Shown: in pieces, positions 1 through 9,947 of the stretch | Layout of the letters: each line of letters starts with the position of its first letter | How positions within the stretch are numbered: the stretch's first letter is position 1 | NCBI GenBank assembly: GCA_040389305.1 | Contig: JAZKAD010000015.1 | Location: 30,368-94,367, forward strand | Direction of reading: 5' to 3' | Origin: JAZKAD01 sp040389305 | GTDB lineage: Bacteria > Pseudomonadota > Alphaproteobacteria > Rickettsiales > Rickettsiaceae | Length of the DNA stretch: 64,000 nt | Translations under genes and position numbers: made by a program | Notes under the pieces: model-generated | Database searches by the model: none | Seen by the model: only the letters and a program-made list of their open reading frames with translations | Told to the model about the DNA's origin: nothing

Positions 1-1
1 T

Positions 2-1840
2 TTGCATCACCTAGTATCTGAAGTACTTGATAATTCTATGGACGAAGCAGTAGCTGGGCATGCCACTAGAATCGCTATTACCATGCATGAAGATGGTAGT
101 ATTACTGTGGAGGATAATGGACGAGGTATTCCAATTGATCCTCATCCAAAATTCCCAGATATCTCAGCCCTTGAAGTTATTTTGACCACATTGCATTCTG
201 GTGGTAAATTTTCCAGCAATGCATATCAAACCGCGGGTGGTCTGCATGGTGTTGGCGTATCCGTAGTGAATGCTTTGTCTGAAAAATTTGTGGTAGAGGT
301 AGTCAGGGATAAAAATCTATATCGCCAGAAATATAGCAGAGGCGCACCTCTCACAGCATTAGAATTAGTGGGGCCGATTGCTAATAAGCGCGGAACCTCC
401 ATTACATTCCATCATGATCCTGAAATCTTTGGACCTAGTTTAAAATTAGAGCCATCGCGAATATATCAACTTGCAAAATCTAAAGCCTATTTATATCGCG
501 GTATTGAGATAAAATGGACATGTGATCCATCTATTCTTCCAGAGAATATCCCGGCAAACGATATATTGCGTTTTCCAAATGGTCTCACTGACTATTTAGT
601 TTCTAAGCTAAGCGCGGAAGACGCTATAACTACCTCCGTATTTAGCGCTGAAATTAATGTAGTATCAGAAGGAGCTAAAGTAGAATGGGCTATTGGATGG
701 CACGAAGGCGAAGGGTTTTCGCAGTCTTATTGTAATACGATATCTACTCCTCTTGGAGGAACGCACGAGCAGGGTATGCGCTCAGCCTTGCTTCGTGGGC
801 TTAAAGCTTACGGAGAAATGACTGGCAACAAGAGAGCATCGAATATTATCATTGACGATATTCTAGAAAATGCCTGCGTAGTACTATCAATATTTATTAG
901 AGATCCATTATTCCAAGGTCAAACTAAAGAAAAACTCGTCTCAAATGGCGCAGTAAAACTCGTAGAAAATGCTATAAAAGATAGATTCGATCATTGGCTA
1001 AGCGCTGATAAAGCGAAGGCAAGTAAATTGCTGGATTATATCATTGAGCGCGCAGAGGAGCGTATTAGTCGTAAATCTGCAAAAGCTGTCAATCGCAAAT
1101 CTTTTACTCAAAAACTAAGGCTTCCTGGAAAGCTTACGGATTGCAGTAGGGATATTCAGCAAGGGACTGAATTATTCATAGTCGAAGGCGATTCAGCTGG
1201 AGGATCTGCAAAGCAAGCGCGGAATAGAGAAACTCAAGCCATTCTCCCCCTGCGTGGAAAGATTCTTAATGTAGCAAACTCTAGTGCCGAAAAAATCAGT
1301 CAGAATCAAGAAATCACTGATCTTGGTATCGCTCTTGCTTGTGGAACTCTTGGGGCTTACCGGCAAGAAAACTTACGTTATGAAAAAATTATTATCATGA
1401 CCGATGCTGATGTCGATGGTGCGCACATAGCGGCCCTACTCATGACATTTTTCTACATGCGCATGCCAAAACTTATATCAGACGGCCATCTATATATTGC
1501 GCAGCCCCCACTATATCGCTTAACGCAAAGTACTAAGACATACTACGCGGCGAACGACATTCAAAAAGAAGAGTTAATGGCTAAACTCAGTAAAAGCTCT
1601 AAGGCAAAAATTGAACTTGGAAGATTTAAGGGTCTTGGAGAGATGACAGCGGCACAGCTGAAAGAAACTACGATGAATCCAAAGAATCGTATTTTGACTA
1701 AAGTAACCATTGGTGATTTTGACGAGGTTAGTAAAATAGTAGACGATTTAATGGGCAAAAAACCAGAAAAGAGGTTCCAGTTTATCTACGATCAAGCATT
1801 GATAAAGATGGAAAGTATAGTGGAAAAGCTTGACGTATAA
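2..1840 (+). CDS. parE: DNA topoisomerase IV subunit B, 5' end cut by window edge
   Basis: ATPase subunit of topoisomerase IV, which with ParC unlinks daughter chromosomes. The visible 612 residues begin inside the GHKL ATPase domain: the Mg-binding Asn is residue 11 in EVLDNSMDEA, followed by EDNGRGIP (37-44) and the ATP-lid motif GGLHGVGVS (79-87). The TOPRIM domain has EGDSAGGSAKQAR (395-407) and the metal-binding DADVDG (468-473). The insert-free C-terminal part and the run QARNRETQAI favour ParE over GyrB. The family normally has about 50 more residues before this point, so the apparent TTG start at base 2 is not real and the gene continues upstream. The next gene begins 5 bases after the stop. 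Confidence 0.93.
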   Translation: MHHLVSEVLDNSMDEAVAGHATRIAITMHEDGSITVEDNGRGIPIDPHPKFPDISALEVILTTLHSGGKFSSNAYQTAGGLHGVGVSVVNALSEKFVVEVVRDKNLYRQKYSRGAPLTALELVGPIANKRGTSITFHHDPEIFGPSLKLEPSRIYQLAKSKAYLYRGIEIKWTCDPSILPENIPANDILRFPNGLTDYLVSKLSAEDAITTSVFSAEINVVSEGAKVEWAIGWHEGEGFSQSYCNTISTPLGGTHEQGMRSALLRGLKAYGEMTGNKRASNIIIDDILENACVVLSIFIRDPLFQGQTKEKLVSNGAVKLVENAIKDRFDHWLSADKAKASKLLDYIIERAEERISRKSAKAVNRKSFTQKLRLPGKLTDCSRDIQQGTELFIVEGDSAGGSAKQARNRETQAILPLRGKILNVANSSAEKISQNQEITDLGIALACGTLGAYRQENLRYEKIIIMTDADVDGAHIAALLMTFFYMRMPKLISDGHLYIAQPPLYRLTQSTKTYYAANDIQKEELMAKLSKSSKAKIELGRFKGLGEMTAAQLKETTMNPKNRILTKVTIGDFDEVSKIVDDLMGKKPEKRFQFIYDQALIKMESIVEKLDV

Positions 1841-1845
1841 GGTAA

Positions 1846-4671
1846 TTGAGATCATTAAAAATAGGTAATTGGATGCTTGGAATAGATATAGACGTAGCTA
1901 TCTTTCTTGCGTATTTACTCTTGAACCTGGGAGTAGGTCTTAAATATGGCAGGAACGTCAAAACAATAAGTGATTATGCGCTTGGTGGAAGGAATTTTAG
2001 TACGGGAGCCTTGGTAGCTACTATCGTAGGTACATGGGCAAGTGGCAGTGGTTTTTTTATTACTTTATCAAAAGTTTATTCTGACGGCATTTACTATATT
2101 ATTGCTTCAAGTTTTTTAGTAGCGCCATTATTTTTTATGGCCTTCGTTTTTGCTCCAAGAATGGGCGAGTTTTTGGGTAAAATATCTATGGCAGAAGCTA
2201 TGGGTGAATTTTACGGAAAACATGTCAGGATGATAGTTGCAATGGCGGGTATTAGCGGATCGCTCGGTATAGTTGCTATGCAATTCAAAGTAGTCGGAAA
2301 TATATTTCATAATTTTTTAGGGATCTACGATACTATGGCGGTTATATCCGCTGGCGCAGTAGTGACTATTTATTCTGCTTTTGGTGGGATTAGATCTATA
2401 ACTTTTACTGACGTATTACAATGCATTACTTTTGGAGTTGCAATTCCTCTTATTGGTATTTTGATATGGAGTCAATTGCATCATGAACCAGGTGGCTTTG
2501 ATTTAGGAGTGGCTTTACAGAATCCACAATTTAGTTTATCCGCAGCTTTTGACTTTGGTAATGTGAAATTTTGGGAAATGATTCCTTTATTACTGTTCTT
2601 TCTTGTCCCCGCTATTAATCCTACTGATTCTCAAAGAGTTATAATGGGTAGTAATATAAGGCAAGTAAAAAGGGCTTTTGTGATATCTGCCGTTATTGTG
2701 CTCTGCATTAAATTAGTTACAGCATGGATACCCTTCCTTCTATACAATGTCGATCCTACATTAGAGCAGAATCAGCTGCTTCCATATATAGTAAATAATT
2801 ATACATATGTTGGGCTCAAAGGGTTAGCTATTATTGCAGTAGTAGCTCTTGCAATGTCTACTGCAGATGCTTTTATGAACGTTTCATCGGTCATGTTTGC
2901 TCATGATTTATGCAAACCGTTAAACATCGCCATTAAAAATGAGTTATTTGTATCAAGAGCATTTACTGTGTTTTTGGGAGGAGTAGCAATAGTTCTAGCT
3001 ATACTCAACAATGACTTATTAAGCGTAGTATTATCTGCTCATAGCTTTCATATGCCAATCGTCACTGCCCCTCTTATTATGACTATAATGGGTTTTCGAA
3101 GCTCTACCCTTTCTGTGCTTATAGGTATGGGGGCGGGGCTTGCCGTTGTTATTTTGTGGAAATTTCTTGATATTAAACTAGATTGCATAGTTGTTGCTAT
3201 AGCTATCAACTTCTTATTCCTTGTAGGTTCTCATTATATTCTTCGCCAGCCTGGCGGGTGGGTTGGCATTAAAGATAAGACGTTCCTCGATCAAGAGAAG
3301 CAAGAAAGGCGACTTTGGAAAAATAAAATCAAGCGACAAATCTATAATTTTAGTGTACGCAGTTTTATCAAAAATCTCGCTCCCAAAAACGAATTGATGT
3401 ATTCCGGATTCGGGATTTATTGTATCATTTGTACATTTGTTACTATGTACTCTACGCAAGGAGAGATGGTAAAAGCAGATGGTAGGTTAGTTGTATATTG
3501 TTACCAAATTATGCTAGTTACTGGCACTTTAATGGCTTCCTATCCGGTTTGGCCACCTAGTATAAAAAAAGAAATCATTGTACAAATTTGGTGGCCTTTC
3601 GCAGTTTTTTATGTGTTGGGATTTTTTAGTGCGTTCTTCGTTTTAATTAGCCATTTTGGCGTTCTTCAGTTCGGTGTTTTTACAACCAACGCTATAATTG
3701 CATTTATAATATTAGGCTGGAGGGCTGGCTTTGTAGTTGTAGCTCTCGGATTTTATATCGCTAATTTGGTGTATCAATATTATACGGATGCAGCTCTCAT
3801 TCAGACAAATATAGTGACCACAGAATTTATTCTCTACCTCTTTCTTCTCCTTGGCGCTGCTGTTGTTATATTCTTCAAACCCAAAGAAGAGCATGCGGTA
3901 TTTGCAGAAGAGAAAATCCATTATCTTGAGGATGAGTCTAAATTCCACAAAGATGAAATACTCTCTCTTCAGGATATGAAGAATGAATTCATTCGTAATA
4001 TAGAACATGAAAGCAGAACTCCGATTACTGGCATTACCTCTATGGGGCAAGTGCTTTATGAGAATTATGACAAACTAACGGAAGCCCAAAGAAAAATGGC
4101 TGCAAGAGAAATAGCAGATAGTTCTGAGCGTCTAAATTCTTGGGCCACTAATCTCTCCGATCTTTCAAGACTCGCTGCGGATGGCAATGCTTTGCTAGAA
4201 AAAGAAAGTGTAAATCTCTCGGATCTTGTAGAAGAAAGGCTTGCTGTATGCAAAAAGCTTTATCTTGCGCGAGAAGAGAAAGAAACGAGATCTTTTATCT
4301 TAAGCCAAGACCCAAGCATAATGGTTTCTTGCGATAGATATTATATTTCAAGAGTAATTGATAATCTTATAATCAATGCTATGCAATACTCAAAAGATGG
4401 TAAGATAGAGCTAACACTAAGATCTTTGTTGCCTCAAGATAACGACAACTACTCAATAGAATTCTCTATCTCTGATGAAGGAATAGGGATTCCTACAAAA
4501 GATCTATATAATATCTTTGGAGTTCTGACAGTTAGCGCTAAAACAAAGACCCCATCTGGCGGAAGAGGCGTGGGCCTTACCCTTTGCAAGAAAATCATAG
4601 AGTTGCATCGCGGCCAGGTCTTCGCAGAGAGTAATGGAGTTAAAGGATCGACATTTAGGTTTAAGATATGA
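1846..4671 (+). CDS. Sodium:solute symporter-histidine kinase fusion (CbrA-like)
   Basis: A 941-residue membrane sensor. Residues about 12-460 read as a sodium/solute symporter (PutP/SSS) core with many transmembrane helices, including the ALGGRNFSTG segment near 45-54. A second block of helices (about 515-680) joins a short coiled linker to a kinase: HisKA with phosphoacceptor His721 in HESRTP, HATPase N box around Asn840/Asn844, and DEGIGIP (877-883). There is no receiver domain. CbrA is the known example of this fusion and links nutrient transport to signalling; the substrate here cannot be read. The frame opens at a TTG (1846), but ATG 1873 gives a normal transporter N-terminus and may be the real start. 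It overlaps lpxI by 4 bases, so the two are probably translationally coupled. Confidence 0.85.
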   Translation: MRSLKIGNWMLGIDIDVAIFLAYLLLNLGVGLKYGRNVKTISDYALGGRNFSTGALVATIVGTWASGSGFFITLSKVYSDGIYYIIASSFLVAPLFFMAFVFAPRMGEFLGKISMAEAMGEFYGKHVRMIVAMAGISGSLGIVAMQFKVVGNIFHNFLGIYDTMAVISAGAVVTIYSAFGGIRSITFTDVLQCITFGVAIPLIGILIWSQLHHEPGGFDLGVALQNPQFSLSAAFDFGNVKFWEMIPLLLFFLVPAINPTDSQRVIMGSNIRQVKRAFVISAVIVLCIKLVTAWIPFLLYNVDPTLEQNQLLPYIVNNYTYVGLKGLAIIAVVALAMSTADAFMNVSSVMFAHDLCKPLNIAIKNELFVSRAFTVFLGGVAIVLAILNNDLLSVVLSAHSFHMPIVTAPLIMTIMGFRSSTLSVLIGMGAGLAVVILWKFLDIKLDCIVVAIAINFLFLVGSHYILRQPGGWVGIKDKTFLDQEKQERRLWKNKIKRQIYNFSVRSFIKNLAPKNELMYSGFGIYCIICTFVTMYSTQGEMVKADGRLVVYCYQIMLVTGTLMASYPVWPPSIKKEIIVQIWWPFAVFYVLGFFSAFFVLISHFGVLQFGVFTTNAIIAFIILGWRAGFVVVALGFYIANLVYQYYTDAALIQTNIVTTEFILYLFLLLGAAVVIFFKPKEEHAVFAEEKIHYLEDESKFHKDEILSLQDMKNEFIRNIEHESRTPITGITSMGQVLYENYDKLTEAQRKMAAREIADSSERLNSWATNLSDLSRLAADGNALLEKESVNLSDLVEERLAVCKKLYLAREEKETRSFILSQDPSIMVSCDRYYISRVIDNLIINAMQYSKDGKIELTLRSLLPQDNDNYSIEFSISDEGIGIPTKDLYNIFGVLTVSAKTKTPSGGRGVGLTLCKKIIELHRGQVFAESNGVKGSTFRFKI

Positions 4672-5483
4672 GGATCGGGATTATAGCTGGCAATGGAGAA
4701 CTGCCCCTCAGGGTTGCAAAGGCATACACTAATCTTGGCAAGGAAGTTGTGATTGCCAGAATATCTAGTTCAGACCCCGATAAATATGAAGCTTATAACA
4801 ATATAGAGCTGTTGGTTGGGGAAGTGGGAAGTATATTCAGATATTTTAGCGCGAATGATGTATCGGAAGTAATAATGGCCGGAGGACTTACGCGTCCTAA
4901 ATTTACAGATCTTAAAGTGGACGCTAAAGGCGCCGGCCTCGTTGCTCGTATCATCAAATCTAAATTCCTTGGGGATGATAAGTTATTAAAAGTCGTAGCC
5001 AATTTTATTGAAGAAAATGGATTTAAGGTAATATCCGCGACATCTATACTTCAAAACTCTACAATCCCCCGGAGTAATATCACTACTCAAAGTCCAAGCT
5101 CGAAGGATATGCAAGACATTGAACTTGGTATGATAGAGGCCAAAAAGATTGGCTCCAAGGACATCGGGCAGTCTGTTGTTATTGATAATGGAGAAGTGCT
5201 TGGTGTGGAAGGACCCGATGGGACCGATGCTTTACTGACTATATGCTCGAGCCTTGGGAAGTATCAAGAAAAGCCTCATCCATCCGGAGTGCTTGTTAAG
5301 GCTATGAAGCCAGGTCAAGACGAAAGATTTGACATGCCAACAATAGGTGTGAACACCGCAAAGCATCTTGCTTCTTGCGGTTTTGCTGGGATTGCTATAG
5401 AAGCTAATAAGGTTATAGTGATAGACCAAGAAGAAGTGATAGAGACTGCAAATAAATTAGGAATTTTTATAGTAGCTATATGA
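4668..5483 (+). CDS. lpxI: UDP-2,3-diacylglucosamine pyrophosphatase LpxI
   Basis: Hydrolyses UDP-2,3-diacylglucosamine to lipid X in lipid A synthesis, replacing LpxH in alphaproteobacteria. The 271 residues match the family (former DUF1009) in length and in the N-terminal MRIGIIAGNGELPL, the MAGGLTRP segment (about residue 70), and a C-terminal half holding EGPDGTDALL and GVLVKAMKPGQD. It starts within the stop of the preceding kinase (ATGA overlap) and its own stop overlaps the trpS start by 4 bases, so it is mid-operon. In many relatives lpxI sits beside lpxA/lpxB; that is not so here. With bamE and lptE elsewhere in the window it implies an LPS-bearing outer membrane. Confidence 0.92.
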   Translation: MRIGIIAGNGELPLRVAKAYTNLGKEVVIARISSSDPDKYEAYNNIELLVGEVGSIFRYFSANDVSEVIMAGGLTRPKFTDLKVDAKGAGLVARIIKSKFLGDDKLLKVVANFIEENGFKVISATSILQNSTIPRSNITTQSPSSKDMQDIELGMIEAKKIGSKDIGQSVVIDNGEVLGVEGPDGTDALLTICSSLGKYQEKPHPSGVLVKAMKPGQDERFDMPTIGVNTAKHLASCGFAGIAIEANKVIVIDQEEVIETANKLGIFIVAI

Positions 5484-6475
5484 AAAAGCGCGTACTTTCT
5501 GGAATGCAGGCAACGGGTAATCCGCATTTAGGTAATTATCTTGGTGCTATCAAAAACTGGGTAGAGATGCAAGATGAATATGAATGTTTTTATATGCTTG
5601 CAGATCTTCATGCTATTACTATAGAGCGACCCCCGGTGGAGTTGCATAGTTCCATTTTACAAAGCATAGCGGCCTATCTAGCCTCGGGCCTCGATCCTGA
5701 TAAAGCGACTCTTTTTGCTCAGTCAACTGTACCCGAGCATTCAGAACTTGCTTGGATACTTAGTTGCTTTACGCCAATTGGATGGCTAAAACGCATGACA
5801 CAATTCAAGGATAAAGCCGGTAAATCCCAAGAAAATGCAGGCACGGGGCTTTTTACATACCCAGTGCTTATGGCGGCAGATATTTTGCTATATAAGGCTG
5901 ATTATGTACCAGTCGGGGAAGATCAGAAGCAACATATTGAGCTTACTAGAGATATTGCAGGAGTGCTGAATCGTAAATTTGGAAGCGAAGTGCTTCCTGT
6001 GCCAGAGCCTTTCATCAAAAAAGAGGCTGCGCGTATTATGAGTCTTCGTGATGGCACAAAAAAAATGAGCAAATCCGATATATCAGACCAATCACGTATT
6101 AATTTAAGCGATAATGCTGATCTCATATCTCAGAAAATAAAAAAAGCAAAAACTGATAGCGAGTCTTATATAAGCTATGACAGAGCCAATAGGCCTGATG
6201 TCAGTAATTTAGTGGATATTTACGCTGCTTTGTCAGGAAAGACCCATGATGCAGTAGTGGAGCTCTATGATTCTCGTGGTTTTTTTGAATTCAAGAATGA
6301 TCTAGCAGATCTTGCAGTGACTGCAATATCTCCTATTACTGAAAGATATAATGAATATATGAAGGATGAAGAATATTTGCTGAAAGTGATTGAAAAAGGA
6401 GGAGAAAAAGCGAGAGAAGTAGCAAGAAAAACTCTAAAGGAAGTGCAGATACTTCTTGGTTACCCTAAGTTATAG
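5480..6475 (+). CDS. trpS: Tryptophanyl-tRNA synthetase
   Basis: Class I aminoacyl-tRNA synthetase charging tRNA-Trp. The 331 residues are full length for bacterial TrpS. The HIGH-type signature is PHLGNYLG (15-22) and the KMSKS loop is exactly KMSKS at 195-199. MAADILLYKADYVPVGEDQKQH (from 131) carries the family's tryptophan-pocket region. Start is an ATG overlapping the lpxI stop by 4 bases. The gene ends 4 bases from the stop of the convergent unknown gene, with no clear terminator hairpin between. Confidence 0.96.
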   Translation: MKKRVLSGMQATGNPHLGNYLGAIKNWVEMQDEYECFYMLADLHAITIERPPVELHSSILQSIAAYLASGLDPDKATLFAQSTVPEHSELAWILSCFTPIGWLKRMTQFKDKAGKSQENAGTGLFTYPVLMAADILLYKADYVPVGEDQKQHIELTRDIAGVLNRKFGSEVLPVPEPFIKKEAARIMSLRDGTKKMSKSDISDQSRINLSDNADLISQKIKKAKTDSESYISYDRANRPDVSNLVDIYAALSGKTHDAVVELYDSRGFFEFKNDLADLAVTAISPITERYNEYMKDEEYLLKVIEKGGEKAREVARKTLKEVQILLGYPKL

Positions 6476-6479
6476 TAAA

Positions 6480-8144
6480 TTAACAAACTTCATCAAAGTC
6501 CAAGGCTAATGCCCTACCTACGCATTCTAATTCTACATCTATCCCAAACCATTCCTTAATAGCTCCACAAATAGCCATTTCTTGACTTGGTTGATCTTCT
6601 GGGACTTCTTTTAATGCCATCCATTCAGAATATATTTGCTCTGCCCTATCGAGTAACGTTGATACTTTGGGAGAATCTGCTTTTTCTTTTACTCCAGAAT
6701 GGTCGTATTTACGATGACCAGGCAAAGCGTTAATTGTAAGTTCGCTAAGTGTTCTTGATATCGAAACTGCTCCAGGCGCCGACATAGGTAAATCGACTAT
6801 ATCCTTCATTTCATGCTTGCAGTTTATAACTAAGTCTAGAAACATAGCATTTGTTATAAGAGCTGATTTATTGCGCTCGACTTCCGTACTAAAAAGTAAA
6901 TATGCAAGAGTAGATAAAAATTTTAATTTTGAAGCAGATTCTTGGGTTTCTTCTGTGTATATACCTGGGGTCTTACCGCATACAATATCCATAATTGAGC
7001 TAGCAATCTCAGGATTAGAATGCTCATGAGTCATTTTTTTAAGAGTAGCGGAAATTTTTGAGTAGGATTTTATACCAGGCACAAGAGAGGTTTTTGATCC
7101 AGTGCAATTTAATTTACTGAGCTCGGTTATTGAAAGATCTGTTGCAGCGTAAGTAAAAGACGAATTATGATGTTGAAACCTATGTTTTATAGGGTAGATC
7201 TCTGATCCAACGCGCCCATCGGCCATAGAAAACGCACTTGCTCTATGTATTAAAAGAGTCTGAGCGAAGATATGAGTGCTTTTTGGAAGATCTGCGAATG
7301 GACCATCTAGAGACAATGAAACTGGATCATGGTTATGATAATACTCTTGGCGGACTGTATGAAATTTTTGATGCAGGAGCTGGGCTATGCAATAAACTTT
7401 GAGAGCTTTCTCATCTATAGTAATTTTACTCCCAAGACGTAGAGCAAGATTACTGGCTTCAAGTATTGAAGTTTTAGCCCCTACGAAGGCTTCGTAGCAG
7501 TCTTGAAGTATTTTTAAACCCACATTATAAGTTCTAGATAGTGTAGCAAGATTTAGAGGAGGCTGTATGCCTTGAGCGTTGGTATCTATATTTTGTAGAA
7601 TGACGTCAAAGGCTGTAGTTAATATATGGTCCTTACTTCCCTGTATCAAAGGCGCTGGAAGAGTATAGTCAGCGCCAGCTATATCTTCAATAAAGCTATC
7701 TAACCCATGTGCAGCTTTATCGCGCATATAGCACATAAATTTTTCTAAATTATCAGAACAAGCCTGAGATAGAGCATCGCAATTTATACCAGTAGCAATT
7801 TCACTTATTTGTCTAGTTACCTCCTCAAGAATCTTAGTTAACTCTTGGTAACGATTTTTTACAAGAAGCTCTTTATTATGCCGATATAAAGCTTGGACTT
7901 CGCGAGATTCTAATACTCTTTCTCCAAAATGGGTCAAAATTACCATGGGAGTAATATTTCCCTGGACTCCGGCATTTGAAGCTTCACTTCTTATCCACGG
8001 AAGACTTGTGTCTAAGCTGATTAGAGGGTATTTTTTAGCGGTAGAATTACCATTATAAGATGAAGTACTTGATTTCTCAGGTGTTGCTAAAATCCCACAG
8101 TCTTCGCTTAGAGTGTCATTAAGATCACGTGCTCTTTTACTCAT
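6480..8144 (-). CDS. Unknown 554-residue protein, possible secreted effector
   Basis: I recognise no family. The product is soluble-looking and largely helical, without a signal peptide or membrane segments. ATG at 8144 gives MSKRARDLNDTL; the frame extends three codons upstream to a TTG at 8153, less likely as a start. A short basic run (KRAR, residues 3-6) opens the protein, and the first 45 residues are polar and Ser/Thr-rich. The middle has several histidine-rich stretches (for example around IKHRFQHHNSS). It is divergent from an ankyrin-repeat gene starting about 105 bases away and convergent with trpS. Size, lack of recognisable domains and the ankyrin neighbour fit a lineage-specific host-interaction protein, but that is inference. 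Confidence 0.6.
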   Translation of the reverse strand: MSKRARDLNDTLSEDCGILATPEKSSTSSYNGNSTAKKYPLISLDTSLPWIRSEASNAGVQGNITPMVILTHFGERVLESREVQALYRHNKELLVKNRYQELTKILEEVTRQISEIATGINCDALSQACSDNLEKFMCYMRDKAAHGLDSFIEDIAGADYTLPAPLIQGSKDHILTTAFDVILQNIDTNAQGIQPPLNLATLSRTYNVGLKILQDCYEAFVGAKTSILEASNLALRLGSKITIDEKALKVYCIAQLLHQKFHTVRQEYYHNHDPVSLSLDGPFADLPKSTHIFAQTLLIHRASAFSMADGRVGSEIYPIKHRFQHHNSSFTYAATDLSITELSKLNCTGSKTSLVPGIKSYSKISATLKKMTHEHSNPEIASSIMDIVCGKTPGIYTEETQESASKLKFLSTLAYLLFSTEVERNKSALITNAMFLDLVINCKHEMKDIVDLPMSAPGAVSISRTLSELTINALPGHRKYDHSGVKEKADSPKVSTLLDRAEQIYSEWMALKEVPEDQPSQEMAICGAIKEWFGIDVELECVGRALALDFDEVC

Positions 8145-8248
8145 TAGTAGCAATCCATTAATACAATAGCTACCCTTATATCTCTGTGGGGCATAAAAGT
8201 AAAGGAATATTATGGCTTTTTATGCTTATAATAAATAAAAGGTAACAC

Positions 8249-8956
8249 ATGTCAAAATCTGGACAAAATTTCTATAACTCTGCTGATAAAGTACAAAGTC
8301 GCCCTATTCCTTGGCACCTAGTACGGCTAGATGCGGAGGCCTTCTTGGCAGATAGCGAAGAAGAGGAGGGGGAGATCATACTACCACTTTTACATACTGC
8401 TTGTAGCCGAGAGAGTGTAGATAAGGAAGAAATACAAAGATTGGTAAAAGAGAGGAATGCAGACGAGCTGAATGAACGAGACGTATATGGACGCACCGCT
8501 CTTGCTCTTGCTGTATCTATCCCAGATCAGGATACGCGTTTGTGGGTAATGGAAATTTTGCTTGAATCTGGGATTCATCCGGAGTTTTATGGCAAAAATA
8601 ATGCAGAGCGTACATCGCCTTTAATATTGTCTCTTACTAAATCTTCGGAAGAAAGGTGTGGCATGGAGATTGAACTCCTTTTAAATCACGGTGCAGATAT
8701 TTTTACTAATATAGATTATGAAAATAGCTTGTTTATTGCAGCTAGGCATGGATATACAGAAGCAGCTATGCTTATACTTCAAAAAGCTACAAAAGAAGGT
8801 TGTGTTGAAGCGATCACTGCTCTTGGGGTCGCCTATGAAAATCATACTGTGCAGGCATCTGCTATAAACAATGGGCATCCAGAATTTGTCGCTCCATACG
8901 AAGAATATTTGCAGCAAATTTTAGGGGCGTTGGATAACCACCAAGGCGAATCATAA
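8249..8956 (+). CDS. Ankyrin-repeat protein, 235 residues
   Basis: Contains about four ankyrin-type helical repeats in the middle of the protein: ERDVYGRTALALAVS (near residue 77), a repeat around ERTSPLILSL, NHGADIFTNIDYENSLFIAARHG-type repeat near 150, and weaker flanks. An acidic patch (DSEEEEGE) lies near residue 36. Ankyrin proteins of Rickettsiales are often type IV effectors that bind host proteins, but no substrate can be read here. An AGGTAA Shine-Dalgarno-like run lies 4-9 bases before the ATG. The 3' end overlaps the tail of the convergent dehydratase gene by 6 bases. Confidence 0.75.
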   Translation: MSKSGQNFYNSADKVQSRPIPWHLVRLDAEAFLADSEEEEGEIILPLLHTACSRESVDKEEIQRLVKERNADELNERDVYGRTALALAVSIPDQDTRLWVMEILLESGIHPEFYGKNNAERTSPLILSLTKSSEERCGMEIELLLNHGADIFTNIDYENSLFIAARHGYTEAAMLILQKATKEGCVEAITALGVAYENHTVQASAINNGHPEFVAPYEEYLQQILGALDNHQGES

Positions 8957-9940
8957 CTTGGGTGACTTCAGCAAGTAATCTTCTTTCCATATTTCTCGAT
9001 ATAAAATAGGATCTATATTTCCGCCTGAAATTAGCACTAAGACTCGTTTTTTAGTGCTTTGACCAGAGAGCCATTTGCATAGGCCAGCCATATTAAGGGC
9101 GGAAGAAGGTTCGCATGCTACTTTAAGAAGGTGGATGAGCCAAGCTGTCCAGTAATATATATCTTCCTCATCTACCAAATACATCTCCTCTAGTTTTTGT
9201 AAATATTGAAAAGTTCTCTCTGATACTCCAAGGGTTTTAAGGCCATCTGCTATAGTATCTGGAGAGCGATCAAAGCGAAAAATTTTTCCATCCTGCAAAG
9301 AGCGATATGCATCATTTGCTGATTTTGGCTCCGTGCCAAACAATAGAGCATTTGGCGCTAGTAATTCTTTAGCAAGGTATGTGCCAGACAGTAACCCGCC
9401 CCCTCCGCAAGAGGCAAAAATCGCATCGGGCATAAAATCTAGTTGTTTCAGCGCTTCAAAGCATAATGTACCTGCGCCAGCTATCGTAGCATCACTATCT
9501 GAAGGATGCATATAATAGAAGTCTTTGCTCCCATCTTCTTTGGTCTTGAGCTCTGCCTCTGCCCTTGTATCTGTATAAATTACCTCTGCGCCGTAATATT
9601 TTGCTGCCTGTTGCTTAACGGAGGAGGTGTCTTTGGGTAGATAAATCCTTGCATGGATACCAAGAATTCTGGCTGCTAAGGCAAGCCCAATCCCATGATT
9701 ACCAGTACTATATGCCACAACTTTACTTGGCAAATTCCCGCGCTCTTTGAGTTCTAATAGATGATTTAGTGCTCCGCGCACTTTAAACGCCCCAGTTTTC
9801 TGCAAAGACTCTGCTTTAAAATAAATATCCGCTCCTAGCATTTCGCACAAGGTTTCAGACCTAAGAACTGGAGTCTTGTGCAAATATGGCGATATGCGAG
9901 AATAAGCTTTTATAACTTCTGAAGGGTCTTGGATTTGCAT
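8951..9940 (-). CDS. PLP-dependent threonine/serine dehydratase family enzyme
   Basis: Fold-type II PLP enzyme of the threonine dehydratase/serine racemase group, 329 residues. The cofactor lysine is in the GAFKVRGA motif (about residue 53), the substrate loop is STGNHG (79-84), and the phosphate-binding loop is CGGGGL near 178. There is no C-terminal ACT regulatory domain, so it resembles catabolic threonine dehydratase or serine racemase rather than biosynthetic IlvA. Likely reaction: deamination of L-threonine or L-serine, or racemisation of serine; sequence alone does not decide. It is the last gene of an eight-gene minus-strand run and starts 7 bases after the tsaD stop. Confidence 0.82.
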   Translation of the reverse strand: MQIQDPSEVIKAYSRISPYLHKTPVLRSETLCEMLGADIYFKAESLQKTGAFKVRGALNHLLELKERGNLPSKVVAYSTGNHGIGLALAARILGIHARIYLPKDTSSVKQQAAKYYGAEVIYTDTRAEAELKTKEDGSKDFYYMHPSDSDATIAGAGTLCFEALKQLDFMPDAIFASCGGGGLLSGTYLAKELLAPNALLFGTEPKSANDAYRSLQDGKIFRFDRSPDTIADGLKTLGVSERTFQYLQKLEEMYLVDEEDIYYWTAWLIHLLKVACEPSSALNMAGLCKWLSGQSTKKRVLVLISGGNIDPILYREIWKEDYLLKSPKL

Positions 9941-9947
9941 TTATCAA

